Below, piece after piece: positions 26,760-35,715 of a stretch of DNA of 43,364 nucleotides (the first letter of the stretch is position 1; each line of letters opens with the position of its first letter). The stretch spans positions 184,207 to 227,570 of the forward strand of contig ONDS01000009.1 in assembly GCA_900316685.1 (NCBI GenBank). The letters are read 5' to 3'. Origin of the DNA: an uncultured Prevotellaceae bacterium (GTDB lineage: Bacteria > Bacteroidota > Bacteroidia > Bacteroidales > Bacteroidaceae). The notes beneath the pieces were generated by a model, which had not been told where the DNA came from, searched no databases, and saw nothing but the letters and a program-made list of their open reading frames with translations. Both the position numbers and the translations under genes were made by a program.

Positions 26760-27392
26760 TTATCCGAAGAAATGGTCTTCCAGCATCAGGCAGAGGCAAT
26801 GGTATACGGGCAGGTGCAGCTCCTGTATCTTATACGTCTCCACCTCCGGCACCTGTATACAGACATCAGCGAGAGCCGACAACTTGCTCTCCCGCTGTCC
26901 CGTCAGTCCTACCACCTTCAGCCCCTTGGCCTTCGCCGTCACCGCAGCATAGAGTACATTACGGCTGTTGCCCGAGGTGGAGATGCCGAGGAACACATCC
27001 CCTTCCTTGCCATAGCCATTCACCTGTTGGGCGAAAATCAGTTCAGGCTCACTATCATTCATGAAAGCCGTGGTCAGCGACGAGTGCCCCGTCAGAGAGA
27101 TCGCCGGCAGTGCCCCTTGCAGGTTTTCCGCCAGCACCGCACCCATCTCGGGATGAATGCGCTTCATCGTCTCCGCCTGGTCGGCGAACACCTTACGCTT
27201 GAGTTTAAACTCCTTCATCAGCTCCCCCACGATATGCTCACTGTCGGAAGCTGAGCCCCCGTTACCACACACCAGCAGTTTCCTACCTTGCGCAAAAGCC
27301 GTTTCCAGGATCTCGTATGCCTCCTCCAACTGCCGCTTACATACCGCCAGATTAGGATAACGATTGAAGAGTTTTTGTAGTTCTGTAGACAT
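26760..27392 (-). CDS. gmhA: Sedoheptulose-7-phosphate isomerase
   Basis: Converts sedoheptulose 7-phosphate to D-glycero-D-manno-heptose 7-phosphate, the first step of heptose donor synthesis. A SIS-domain protein of 210 residues with the phosphosugar motif CGNGGSASDSEHIVGEL (the His and Glu are active-site residues), LTGHSSLTTAFMND and GISTSGNSRNVLYA, ending with ELHLPVYHCLCLMLEDHFF. Length is normal. It is divided from hddA by a dead ORF6N gene and from the next pathway gene by repeat sequence. Confidence 0.93.
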   Translation of the reverse strand: MSTELQKLFNRYPNLAVCKRQLEEAYEILETAFAQGRKLLVCGNGGSASDSEHIVGELMKEFKLKRKVFADQAETMKRIHPEMGAVLAENLQGALPAISLTGHSSLTTAFMNDSEPELIFAQQVNGYGKEGDVFLGISTSGNSRNVLYAAVTAKAKGLKVVGLTGQRESKLSALADVCIQVPEVETYKIQELHLPVYHCLCLMLEDHFFG

Positions 27393-27473
27393 TATTTGGA
27401 CATTATCATTTCAACTCTTTTAAAACAACTCGATGCAACTTTAGTGACATAATAGCAAGAAGAGATGCAAGGA

Positions 27474-28079
27474 TTATTTCATTGATTCTTCTTTGCGAAC
27501 CCGTTTTACAGTATGCTTAATCTTGCCTATAAGAAAGTTGATTTCCAATGAGGATTCTGTTTCAGATGTCGTAAGGTCGGGCATTACGATATCAGTAAGA
27601 ACTTCGCCAAAATGTTGCATCTTGTTTTTCTGTTTTACTTTATCAGTCTCTTTATGAAGTTCCACTAACTCTCGTTCCAAATTACGCACTTTATAGAAAG
27701 TCTCTATAATGGCGATAGTCGCTTCTTCCGCCCTTTTAGACTTCAGAATTGTTGCCAGCATATAGAGTCCACGCTCTGTAAATGCCTTGAAATTGTACTT
27801 GCTGTGCCGTCCTTTACCACTTTCTAAGGTCAAAAAATTTGACCTTAAAGCTGAAGACTCTTCAGCGGTCAACTCAAACATATATCCTTCACGGAACTTG
27901 TTGGGATTGTTGCGGACTGCTTGATTCACTTCACGTGTTTCCACGCCATACAGCGCCGCTACGTCGCGATCAAGCAGGACTTTTTATCCGCGCACAGCAA
28001 CAATCTTATTCTCTACTTCCTCAAATGGTATCAGTTCACTACTGGTATCTTTTTTCGCTATGTCTGCCAGAGTTATTAT
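27474..28079 (-). pseudogene. ORF6N-domain gene killed by a nonsense codon
   Basis: The intact 3' part encodes an ORF6N (phage-antirepressor-like DNA-binding) domain: FREGYMFELTAEE, GRHSKYNFKAFTERGLYMLATILKSKRAEE, then a helical tail with many Lys and Glu. The 5' part continues in the same frame upstream of 27944 with LIPFEEVENKIVAVRG, then a TAA at 27984-27986, then KVLLDRDVAALYGVETREV. In this family that position is normally Gln (RGQKV), so a CAA or CAG to TAA change is likely. No ATG start is present either: the frame runs straight from the hddA stop codon. It may still make a short product from the GTG at 27944, but that would lack the start of the domain. Confidence 0.8.
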
Positions 28080-29141
28080 TTATAGATTTCCTTTCAGATG
28101 TGACACGGAGTCCGTAGGATAAATCTTCCATCCATGGGCGCCGCCCTCAGTGAACTGGAAGGGCATGATGAAACCGCCGAGTTTGGACAACGCCTCTTTC
28201 ACGGCCACCTTCTTTGTCGGCTCCACCACGAACATGATGAAACCACCGCCACCAGCACCTGACACCTTGCCCGCCTTCGCCCCGGCAGCCATCGCCACCT
28301 CCATCGCTTCCTGGATAACAGGGTTCGTGATACCCGAAGCCATACGTTTCTTGTTCTCCCAACCTTCGTAGAGAATCTCGGCAAAGGCATCCACATCCCC
28401 TTTCAGCACCGCCAGCTTCATGTCTATGGCACTCTGTTTTATCTTATGCATCGCCTCGATGGCATCGTTATTGCCCTTTGAGGTGTTCGACCGCTGCTGG
28501 TCGATGATAGAAGCACTTGAGCGTGATGCTCCAGTGAAATACAGCAATATCGAAGCCTCCAACTCGTCGATAATCCACCGTTTGATTTTCAGCGGATTGA
28601 CAATCACGAGGTCATCCTTTAGGAATTCCATGTAGTTGAATCCCCCGAAGGCCGCTGCATATTGGTCTTGCTTGCCACCCGAGAGTTTCAGGTCTTTTCT
28701 TTCTATCTCGTATGCCAGACGCGATATCTCATAGTCGCCAAGAGGCAGGGAGAGCCACTCCACAAAAGCCTTCAGGATACACACCACCATCGACGACGAT
28801 GTGCCCAGTCCCGAGCCCACCGGCGCATCATTATACGTGACGATATGGAAACTCAGCGGTCCCGTATGGTAATCCCTCACCACCCTGTTGTATACCCCTT
28901 TGACGAGTATCGCCTGCCCATCGATTTCCAACGACTCCGAGGCAGGCAATGCCTGATGACATTTTGCATCATACGAATCGATGGTTATCATCCCATCCGC
29001 TGTTTCTTCGATGGTACAATATGTATACAGGTTGATGGTGGCATTGAGAACCAACCCACCATATATATCACTGTAAGGACTCACGTCCGACCCCCCACCT
29101 GCGAGGCCAAGGCGTAATGGTGCTTTACTACGTATTATCAT
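28080..29141 (-). CDS. hddA: D-glycero-alpha-D-manno-heptose-7-phosphate kinase
   Basis: A GHMP-family kinase (353 residues) that phosphorylates heptose 7-phosphate at O-1 to give the alpha-1,7-bisphosphate for the GDP-heptose route. The N-terminal [19 protein letters not shown], the ATP-binding [14 protein letters not shown] and the C-terminal [12 protein letters not shown] are the three GHMP motifs; the combination of GGGSD and this length is typical of HddA rather than of galacto- or mevalonate kinases. It heads the heptose module, which continues across the dead ORF6N gene to gmhA. Confidence 0.88.
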   Translation of the reverse strand: MIIRSKAPLRLGLAGGGSDVSPYSDIYGGLVLNATINLYTYCTIEETADGMITIDSYDAKCHQALPASESLEIDGQAILVKGVYNRVVRDYHTGPLSFHIVTYNDAPVGSGLGTSSSMVVCILKAFVEWLSLPLGDYEISRLAYEIERKDLKLSGGKQDQYAAAFGGFNYMEFLKDDLVIVNPLKIKRWIIDELEASILLYFTGASRSSASIIDQQRSNTSKGNNDAIEAMHKIKQSAIDMKLAVLKGDVDAFAEILYEGWENKKRMASGITNPVIQEAMEVAMAAGAKAGKVSGAGGGGFIMFVVEPTKKVAVKEALSKLGGFIMPFQFTEGGAHGWKIYPTDSVSHLKGNL

Positions 29142-29149
29142 ATATGCTA

Positions 29150-29998
29150 TTATTTTACTGATGACAAAATAGCTCGAAAATATGGCGCATATTCAGGATC
29201 CTTCCAATGAGGGATGTTCCTTAATAGCAAATTTGCAGCATAATATACTCGAGCCAACAAATATGTCGGATAAGACATGTGCTTTTTTAAAATGTAAAAA
29301 TGACTTTTCCATTTAATAGCCATTTTAGAAGGCGACATCTTCATACTCTGTCCCTCCAAATGTACTATTTCGGGTTGGGGAATGAGACAACAGGGATAAC
29401 CGGCTTTCTTCATCCGATACTGCCACTCTCCTTCTTCTCCATACAAAAAGATATTTTCGTCAAATCCACCAATCTCTTCGTAAATTTTTCGTGGGAAAAA
29501 CATATCTGCGCCTGAAATAGCTTCAACGTTTTTAATCTGAAAATCTACATCTGTATTTTGTTGTTTTCCAAATGACCGTTTAAAAAAATCCTTTATGGTA
29601 AAAGCAGGAAAGAAGAAATAAGAACAGGAGTACTTCTTTTCAGCATTCTGAAGATAGCAACCATATACTTGTTTTCGGATTTGAGTCTCAGCAAAGTCAT
29701 AAAACTCCTTGACCGCGTTATTAACCAACAAAGTATCAGAATTCAACAACAAAAAATACCTGCCTTTAGCAATTTTCATACCCAAGTTATTGCCATAGCC
29801 GAACCCGCCATTTTTCTCGCTATAAATATATGTAATACGGGCATCTTTCTCAAACAAATCTTTGGAGCCATCGATGGAAGCATTATCCACTAAAATGATT
29901 TCATAGGATATACCCTGAGTCTTTTCTACAATACTCGTAATACAATCGGATGTCAGCTTTTTGGTATTGTAATTTACTATGATGATAGATACGTCCAT
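29150..29998 (-). CDS. Family 2 glycosyltransferase (rhamnosyltransferase-like)
   Basis: A 282-residue GT-A fold transferase. [27 protein letters not shown] and LLLNSDTLL (DxD-type site, residues 84-91) are typical of the WbbL/rhamnosyl branch. [15 protein letters not shown] (about 180-194) is the position where relatives have FxYxED, with the catalytic acid retained as Glu. Donor unknown; no dTDP-rhamnose genes are in the window, so the family name should not be read as the substrate. It ends 8 bp before hddA. Confidence 0.85.
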   Translation of the reverse strand: MDVSIIIVNYNTKKLTSDCITSIVEKTQGISYEIILVDNASIDGSKDLFEKDARITYIYSEKNGGFGYGNNLGMKIAKGRYFLLLNSDTLLVNNAVKEFYDFAETQIRKQVYGCYLQNAEKKYSCSYFFFPAFTIKDFFKRSFGKQQNTDVDFQIKNVEAISGADMFFPRKIYEEIGGFDENIFLYGEEGEWQYRMKKAGYPCCLIPQPEIVHLEGQSMKMSPSKMAIKWKSHFYILKKHMSYPTYLLARVYYAANLLLRNIPHWKDPEYAPYFRAILSSVK

Positions 29999-30010
29999 AA
30001 AAGTTACTCA

Positions 30011-31309
30011 TCACTTGAAAAATTCAAATAAACCGGCATGAAGGAACAAAAAGAATGCGGTATTAAATATAGCACTAAACGCTATAAGGGCTGTAAACAT
30101 TTTTTTGTATTTACTATTACCTGTCTCCATTAAGAACCTTCTATATGAAATAAAAAGCAATATAATTATACAAATATATAATATTGACATTGTACGCTCA
30201 CCTGATGCAATTATCGTTGGGGAAAAAGACATCAACAAACTTGCACAAAATCCTGTGAAAAAAATCAAAAGAGGAAAAACTTCCTTAAATAATGAATATA
30301 AGTTGCAAGAAAGAAGAGTAATACTTACCAATGATAGTATTATAAGAATAATAAAATGTATACTGCCTACATCAGGACATATACATGATCCTAATACCAC
30401 ATATGATACAGGACTATCAGACATCAATATCATATAAATACTGTAGAATACAGGAATTAAAACCAAAATAACGGAGAAGATAATATTTCTTTTTTTATAT
30501 ATAGACAATATTAATAGAGCAACACATAAAATCAAATATAGCAAATTAAATGTAAATAACCTATGGTAAGGTACGGCTATTCCTAATGAAATTTTTTGAA
30601 CAAAATTAAAATCGGCAAATTCCGGAAAGCGATTCATGGTCTCTTGTATTGCTCGTACATGATTCCCCGGACAAGTAATTGAAAGCAACAAGAAAAATAA
30701 ACAAACACAAATACAACAAATGCAATAAAATTCTTGTTTCCTTTTCTTTGAATAATACAAGAAATAAAATATTGCACTCCACGCTATCAAAACACAGCAC
30801 ATCTGTTCTGCATTTGAACTGTAACATAATGGTATCAATCCAAAATAGCTATAGATAGGTATTCTATTGGAGAAGTCCTTAAATGGCATCATAGCAATTA
30901 AGCCAAAAGAGATTGGCCATATATAAGTTACCGTAGTTGCGATCCAACCTGTTGAACTCAGCATCCATGTTGGAAATAGAAGGATCATAAAGCAAATTAT
31001 GGAGCTTAAATTCTTTTCATCTTTTTTGCCGAATATTTTAAAAATCAAAAATGCAATTGAAACGAAAAAGACAGAATCCAATACACGCCATATCCATATA
31101 TTGGATCTTGAAAACAATACAATCGTGCTATCAATGAGAATTCTTGAACTCCATTGGTAATAGTGGCGAGTAATAAAATCCTTATATGACTGATCGTCCA
31201 AAGCATGCATATAACGAATATCATCTGCACCTTTTTCTGTAAAAAAATGGCAAATGAAAACCACAACCAATAACAAAAGGAATGGATAGATATTATTGTA
31301 TTTTTTCAT
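30011..31309 (-). CDS. Polytopic membrane protein, DUF6056-like (possible GT-C glycosyltransferase)
   Basis: A 432-residue protein of eleven or more hydrophobic helices. I chose the ATG at 31309 over the TTG at 31342. Just after the first helix is EKGADDIRYMHAL, an acidic pair in the first outside loop that is the usual position of the catalytic acids in GT-C transferases. It resembles DUF6056/GtrII-like proteins associated with surface glycans. Upstream in the operon are an acyltransferase and a GtrB-like enzyme; together these would allow an undecaprenyl-phosphate-linked sugar to be added outside the cell. That function is inferred. Confidence 0.6.
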   Translation of the reverse strand: MKKYNNIYPFLLLLVVVFICHFFTEKGADDIRYMHALDDQSYKDFITRHYYQWSSRILIDSTIVLFSRSNIWIWRVLDSVFFVSIAFLIFKIFGKKDEKNLSSIICFMILLFPTWMLSSTGWIATTVTYIWPISFGLIAMMPFKDFSNRIPIYSYFGLIPLCYSSNAEQMCCVLIAWSAIFYFLYYSKKRKQEFYCICCICVCLFFLLLSITCPGNHVRAIQETMNRFPEFADFNFVQKISLGIAVPYHRLFTFNLLYLILCVALLILSIYKKRNIIFSVILVLIPVFYSIYMILMSDSPVSYVVLGSCICPDVGSIHFIILIILSLVSITLLSCNLYSLFKEVFPLLIFFTGFCASLLMSFSPTIIASGERTMSILYICIIILLFISYRRFLMETGNSKYKKMFTALIAFSAIFNTAFFLFLHAGLFEFFK

Positions 31310-31420
31310 GTTTCTTAAATCTACAAGAAAAGTGTATTTCAATTCGTTCCAAATAACATTATGATGCGCGGACGATATTTAATCCATTTAAGGTATTCCA
31401 CATTCCAACGTTTCAAAAAA

Positions 31421-32554
31421 CTATCGGAACCCAACCAGAATAGAACAAATACTTGGGGTAATACGACGTAAGAACAAGTAAACAAGCATGCAAATCGTAA
31501 CAGATATAAAAGGTGAAAGCAAATATCCAATACTCATTAGTAATGGGTTGGAAGTTCCGAGAAGGACCTTCATTAACGATGTGCTAAAACTTGTGACCAA
31601 TATATAATGGGACAAATATATAAAAAATGAACTTTCAGAGAAAATGTGTGGAATTAATAACGCCTTTTTGACAAAAAAAGTGGCTATACAAAAAGCCGTA
31701 GCACTACCCATTATAACAAAAAAAGGATAAATAAACTCTCCTATACGTGTATGATAGCCTAAAAAACGGATTGTAATAAAAAGCAATAATACCTGAATAG
31801 GAATAATCACAAACCTAAACCTCCACAGCCACTTAATAAAATCTATTTTCTTAATCGAGATATAAGCACCCGCTCCGAAAAAGAAGACAGACGTGGTGTG
31901 AAAACCTGGACAATTAAGTCCAACACCTGATATATAACAAAAGAAAAGTATTACTAGTCCCCAAAATTTGGTGTATTTGAACAAGCAATAAAAACAAGGA
32001 ACAAATAATGACATTACCATCAAATCACGCAAGTACCAAAGAGGGGGGAGGTATGGTCCATACATCGGTGTGGAAATTCCTAACCAATTACATCTATAAT
32101 CTTCCCACATATTACAATCCCAATACAGTCTTAAATAATGGTTATCTCCGAGGAAATCGATAGCGGAATCAAGACCATGAGTCCTAATCAAGCCTTGGAG
32201 TATTAAGAATATAGCTATACTATTCCATAGAATAAAAGGCAAGAACAAACTCTTAATCCTTTTTTTTAGTTTTAATATATAAATAGAATAATCCCATTCT
32301 TTAATGTTCCTAAAAAACAAAAAGCCTGAGATGAAAAAGAATATTGGGACTGCAATATGAGCAAGGACATTTGATATGCCAACTTTAAGAAGATTATATA
32401 AATCAAAACTACTCAAATGGGAGAAATCGATAGAATCATATTTTATTTCATCCCCGACACTATGAATATAAACCACAAGAAGAACTAAAGGAAATCTTAG
32501 CCAGTCTATAACCTCAAAAGTTTCTTCTTTATTTATTCTTGCAAGCTTTCTCAT
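31421..32554 (-). CDS. Membrane acyltransferase (acyltransferase 3 family)
   Basis: A 377-residue polytopic protein. EVIDWLRFPLVLLVVYIHSV has the helix-1 His; AVPIFFFISGFLFFRN and the following WDYSIYILKLKKRIKSLFLP are family-typical, as is PPLWYLRDLMVM. This branch resembles polysaccharide O-acetyltransferases of Bacteroidetes capsule loci. It is the fourth such enzyme in the locus. It lies between the GtrB-like gene (19 bp upstream) and the DUF6056-like gene. Confidence 0.82.
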   Translation of the reverse strand: MRKLARINKEETFEVIDWLRFPLVLLVVYIHSVGDEIKYDSIDFSHLSSFDLYNLLKVGISNVLAHIAVPIFFFISGFLFFRNIKEWDYSIYILKLKKRIKSLFLPFILWNSIAIFLILQGLIRTHGLDSAIDFLGDNHYLRLYWDCNMWEDYRCNWLGISTPMYGPYLPPLWYLRDLMVMSLFVPCFYCLFKYTKFWGLVILFFCYISGVGLNCPGFHTTSVFFFGAGAYISIKKIDFIKWLWRFRFVIIPIQVLLLFITIRFLGYHTRIGEFIYPFFVIMGSATAFCIATFFVKKALLIPHIFSESSFFIYLSHYILVTSFSTSLMKVLLGTSNPLLMSIGYLLSPFISVTICMLVYLFLRRITPSICSILVGFR

Positions 32555-32573
32555 ACATTAAATTCTACCGCAT

Positions 32574-33518
32574 TTAAGTATTATCATTTGACATTTCATG
32601 GTATTCTTTCACCAAATAAACGGGGCGATTCTTACTTTCATTGAATATTCTTCCGATATATTCACCCAAAAGGCCTATTGAAATAAGTTGCGTAGCACCA
32701 AGGAATAATATTACTGTAATCAAGGTTGGAAAGCCTGCCACAGGATCACCCCAAATAAATGCTTTAATAAGAAATCGAGCTAAGAGAATAAGAGCTCCCA
32801 ATGCTACTATTACGCCCAAAATTGTAGCCCATCTTAATGGTGCCGTGGTGAAACTGGTAAATCCTTCTACAGCCAAGCTCATTAACTGTAGGAAATTCCA
32901 ATGGGTCTTTCCATGTTCTCTGTTGCCTCTATCAAAAAGGATTTCTTTCTTGTTATATCCTATCCAACAAAATAGGCCCTTCGTATATCTTTCACTCTCA
33001 CGTAAACGCTTTAGAGCATCTATACATTTCCTATCTAAAAGTCTAAAATCACCAACATTTTTCAATATTTCAAACCTCGTTGCTTTGTCTAATATAGAAT
33101 AGAATGCAAGAGAAAGGTATTTTTTCAAAAAACTTTCTTTACCTCTATTCCTTCTCTTCGCATATACATCATCATATCCTTTTTCCCAATAATCCAACAT
33201 CTCTGGTATAAGAGAAGGAGGGTCTTGTAAGTCAGCATCCATTATAATCGCGCAATCACCTTTTACGAAATCAAAACCTGCTAACATCGCCTTTTCTTTA
33301 CCAAAATTACGCGAAAGATCAACATAAGATATACATTTGTCATGTGCTGCCATTTCACGTATAATGGGCATGGTATTATCTTTACTTCCGTCATTTATGA
33401 AGAAAATTTCCCACCTGTAGTTACCATTTTCTGCTATAATCCTTTTCAACTCTTTATAGAGATATGGCAGAGACTCTTCTTCATTATAACATGGAATAAG
33501 TATTGAAACAAGTTTCAT
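32574..33518 (-). CDS. GtrB/DPM1-like polyprenyl-phosphate glycosyltransferase
   Basis: A 314-residue GT2 enzyme of the dolichyl/bactoprenyl-phosphate sugar synthase group, which loads a sugar from a nucleotide donor onto undecaprenyl phosphate. The catalytic domain shows SILIPCYNEEESLPYLY, FINDGSKDNT, DLSRNFGKEKAM and IMDADLQDPP (DxD near 94-96). Two C-terminal membrane helices (about 230-255 and 262-290) end in GLLGEYIGRIFNESKNRPVYLV, diagnostic of the GtrB group. No gtrA flippase gene is beside it. Its product would suit a GT-C enzyme such as the DUF6056-like protein. Confidence 0.88.
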   Translation of the reverse strand: MKLVSILIPCYNEEESLPYLYKELKRIIAENGNYRWEIFFINDGSKDNTMPIIREMAAHDKCISYVDLSRNFGKEKAMLAGFDFVKGDCAIIMDADLQDPPSLIPEMLDYWEKGYDDVYAKRRNRGKESFLKKYLSLAFYSILDKATRFEILKNVGDFRLLDRKCIDALKRLRESERYTKGLFCWIGYNKKEILFDRGNREHGKTHWNFLQLMSLAVEGFTSFTTAPLRWATILGVIVALGALILLARFLIKAFIWGDPVAGFPTLITVILFLGATQLISIGLLGEYIGRIFNESKNRPVYLVKEYHEMSNDNT

Positions 33519-33556
33519 AATGGATAAATTTTATTCGTTATTTGAAAAAAAAGCAA

Positions 33557-34813
33557 TTAGATTATTTTATACAAATGCCTAGAATAATAAAACACTGCTA
33601 TAGCTTCAATCATTGATGATATCATGCTAACATAAGCAGTCAACACAGAAGAATACTGAGTTAACCACAAAGAAAGAGCAATATGAATTATTGAAACAGA
33701 TAATGTTATAAACATCAATTCTTTCGTCTTTTTATAAAAGAAAAGAAAATTACAAAATTGTAAATATATGCATTGGAAAAAAGCCCCTATACTTAATGGA
33801 AACAAATATACAATTGCCGACTGATATTTAGGAAATAATAATGGGAATAATGCTATACAGATCAAATTAAGCAATATGGTGACAGCACAAAATAAACCTA
33901 TCATCAATAACGTCTGCTTCCTTAACTTCCCTTTTGAGCCCTCTGGATCTTCAGATAAACATTTAAAAATATATACTGAATTCGATTGATTAAAAGCTGA
34001 GCCAATAGAATATATCAAAAAAGAGAAACTTGTTGAAAAGCTAAACAATCCTACTTGAGTAGTTGAAAAAAAGCCATTAATAATATACCTGTCAACACCT
34101 TGCCTTAAAAAGCCATTAATACTATGAGGTATCAAAGGTACGCCATAAGCCAAAGACTCTTTATATTGTTTTTTAGTTGGTAGTATAATTTTCAAATAAC
34201 CCTTACGATATAGAAGGAATAAACTTACAAAAAAGAAAAAAGTTGTTGTATATAAATTTGCGTAAATACGCCCTAACCAGTCTTTTTTCAGAGCTATCAC
34301 CAAAATTAGAGTTGCTGCAATATTCAATACTACAGATGCAGTAGTAACAAATCCATATGCTATAGGTTTCTCTTCTAATCGATATATGATTGTGAGTATT
34401 TGATAAACAATCTCTACAGCACAAATATAAATACAGACGAATTGAAGTTTAAAATCTATTTCTGCAACTCCTTCTATATAATTATGAAAAATAATAGAGA
34501 ATAAAAACAAGAGGATACTTACTGCTATAGTACAAATAAGAACAAGATTAATATACTGAGATATTATTTCCTTATTAACCTTGAAGTAATTAATACTAAT
34601 AATACCAATTGTACACAAACAAATAAAGACGGCAACTACACTTACATCGGTATAAAAGAGATTGAGTTTACCATAAGAATCTGGCATAATATACCAAGAA
34701 AGAACTATAAGCAACAAAAAATTAAGTCCTCTATTCAGGAACATGAAGAATGTGAAAATACTTCCGTTCCTAAAATTCTGATTATTAAAAAGCCCTTTTA
34801 ACTTATCCCACAT
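33557..34813 (-). CDS. Repeat-unit flippase (Wzx-like, MOP superfamily)
   Basis: A 418-residue membrane protein with about twelve hydrophobic helices that would flip undecaprenyl-linked repeat units across the inner membrane. GSIFTFFMFLNRGLNFLLL at the N-terminus and the central SLAYGVPLIPHSINGFLRQGVDRYIINGFF are typical of the polysaccharide flippase families PF01943/PF13440. The coding sequence is strongly AT-rich with many A- and T-ending codons, unlike the heptose genes. No other flippase is in the locus, so it is probably the sole one. Confidence 0.88.
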   Translation of the reverse strand: MWDKLKGLFNNQNFRNGSIFTFFMFLNRGLNFLLLIVLSWYIMPDSYGKLNLFYTDVSVVAVFICLCTIGIISINYFKVNKEIISQYINLVLICTIAVSILLFLFSIIFHNYIEGVAEIDFKLQFVCIYICAVEIVYQILTIIYRLEEKPIAYGFVTTASVVLNIAATLILVIALKKDWLGRIYANLYTTTFFFFVSLFLLYRKGYLKIILPTKKQYKESLAYGVPLIPHSINGFLRQGVDRYIINGFFSTTQVGLFSFSTSFSFLIYSIGSAFNQSNSVYIFKCLSEDPEGSKGKLRKQTLLMIGLFCAVTILLNLICIALFPLLFPKYQSAIVYLFPLSIGAFFQCIYLQFCNFLFFYKKTKELMFITLSVSIIHIALSLWLTQYSSVLTAYVSMISSMIEAIAVFYYSRHLYKII

Positions 34814-34822
34814 AAGTATTGA

Positions 34823-35704
34823 TTATAACATATCCTCCAATTTTCCACGTTCATAAGCATCTATATAGGAGCCTTCTGTACAGTTGAGTATCTTGACATC
34901 TCCCAAATAGTCTGCAAAACAACGTAGGTCTAAGTGCGCTCCAAAAGTTGCATATAAAGATTGCAACAAATCAACAAGTTTAATAGGAATACCTTCATAA
35001 TTACGCCATACGATTTCTTTTTCGCCATAAAAATGCCTGTCAATCAATACGACTTCATTCCTTTCATTTACCCGAACATCTCTCATCCAGGAATGTTCTA
35101 CCCCCAATAGGTATATGCTTTTATAGCCCAAAAGAATAGAACTATATATCGCAGAAATAGTCACATTTGACTCATTTGGAGATATCAATCCTTTCTTGAA
35201 CAGCCACATCCTAAACGATTTTGCAGGCTTTAGTTCTGGATTCCACGAGTTATTACAAAATCTATGTACCTTCACACAAGGATTTCTTTCAAAAGACTGT
35301 ATGGCCCATTTAGGACAACTATATGGAACCAGCAAAATGATATTCCAATCTATATGCTTTATGTTTTCCCAAAACTGTTTGATATCTTCCCTGTCTCGTA
35401 AGACCCAAATAGCCTTATCGACAAATACATGTATTTTGGGCTTTATCTGTTTAAAGACCTGATTGTTTATACTTAAATTGACCGTGCAAAAATCGTACTG
35501 ATTAAAAGCTTCTAAATTATCTACTATTTGGCTAAAAGACGGGCCGTTCCCTAATAAACATAATCTCTTGATTTGTTCCTTTTTTGGCAGGTCATTTTTG
35601 AAATGTTGGTATTGCAGCTGATACGCCAATGGCCTTACAAGTCCCCAAAGGTCAGAGAAAAAGGCCAAAAAGAAATGTATAAAATGACGTAATTTTTGTA
35701 TCAT
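34823..35704 (-). CDS. DUF115/MptE-like protein, candidate nonulosonate glycosyltransferase
   Basis: A 293-residue protein with the pattern of DUF115 (PF01973), the domain also found in Maf flagellin glycosyltransferases: CLLGNGPSFSQI (residues 49-60), then NVTISAIYSSILLGYKSIYLLG (180-201) and the C-terminal ILNCTEGSYIDAYERGKLE (272-290). The GNGPS and LGYKSIYLLGV pair also resembles GT42 sialyltransferases such as CstII. Both groups use CMP-nonulosonates. It follows directly after the PtmE-like gene (11 bp), within the operon that makes a CMP-nonulosonate. I therefore propose it transfers that sugar; the reaction itself is not shown by the sequence. Confidence 0.6.
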   Translation of the reverse strand: MIQKLRHFIHFFLAFFSDLWGLVRPLAYQLQYQHFKNDLPKKEQIKRLCLLGNGPSFSQIVDNLEAFNQYDFCTVNLSINNQVFKQIKPKIHVFVDKAIWVLRDREDIKQFWENIKHIDWNIILLVPYSCPKWAIQSFERNPCVKVHRFCNNSWNPELKPAKSFRMWLFKKGLISPNESNVTISAIYSSILLGYKSIYLLGVEHSWMRDVRVNERNEVVLIDRHFYGEKEIVWRNYEGIPIKLVDLLQSLYATFGAHLDLRCFADYLGDVKILNCTEGSYIDAYERGKLEDML

Positions 35705-35715
35705 TTAGTCCTTAT

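Noticed and set aside
27474-27944. Intact ORF6N regulator
   Set aside because: The N-terminal part of the domain lies upstream in frame but is cut off by a TAA and lacks a start codon.
29150-29998. Assignment as a rhamnosyltransferase
   Set aside because: Motifs fit the family branch, but no rhamnose pathway genes are in the window, so only a generic GT2 call is made.
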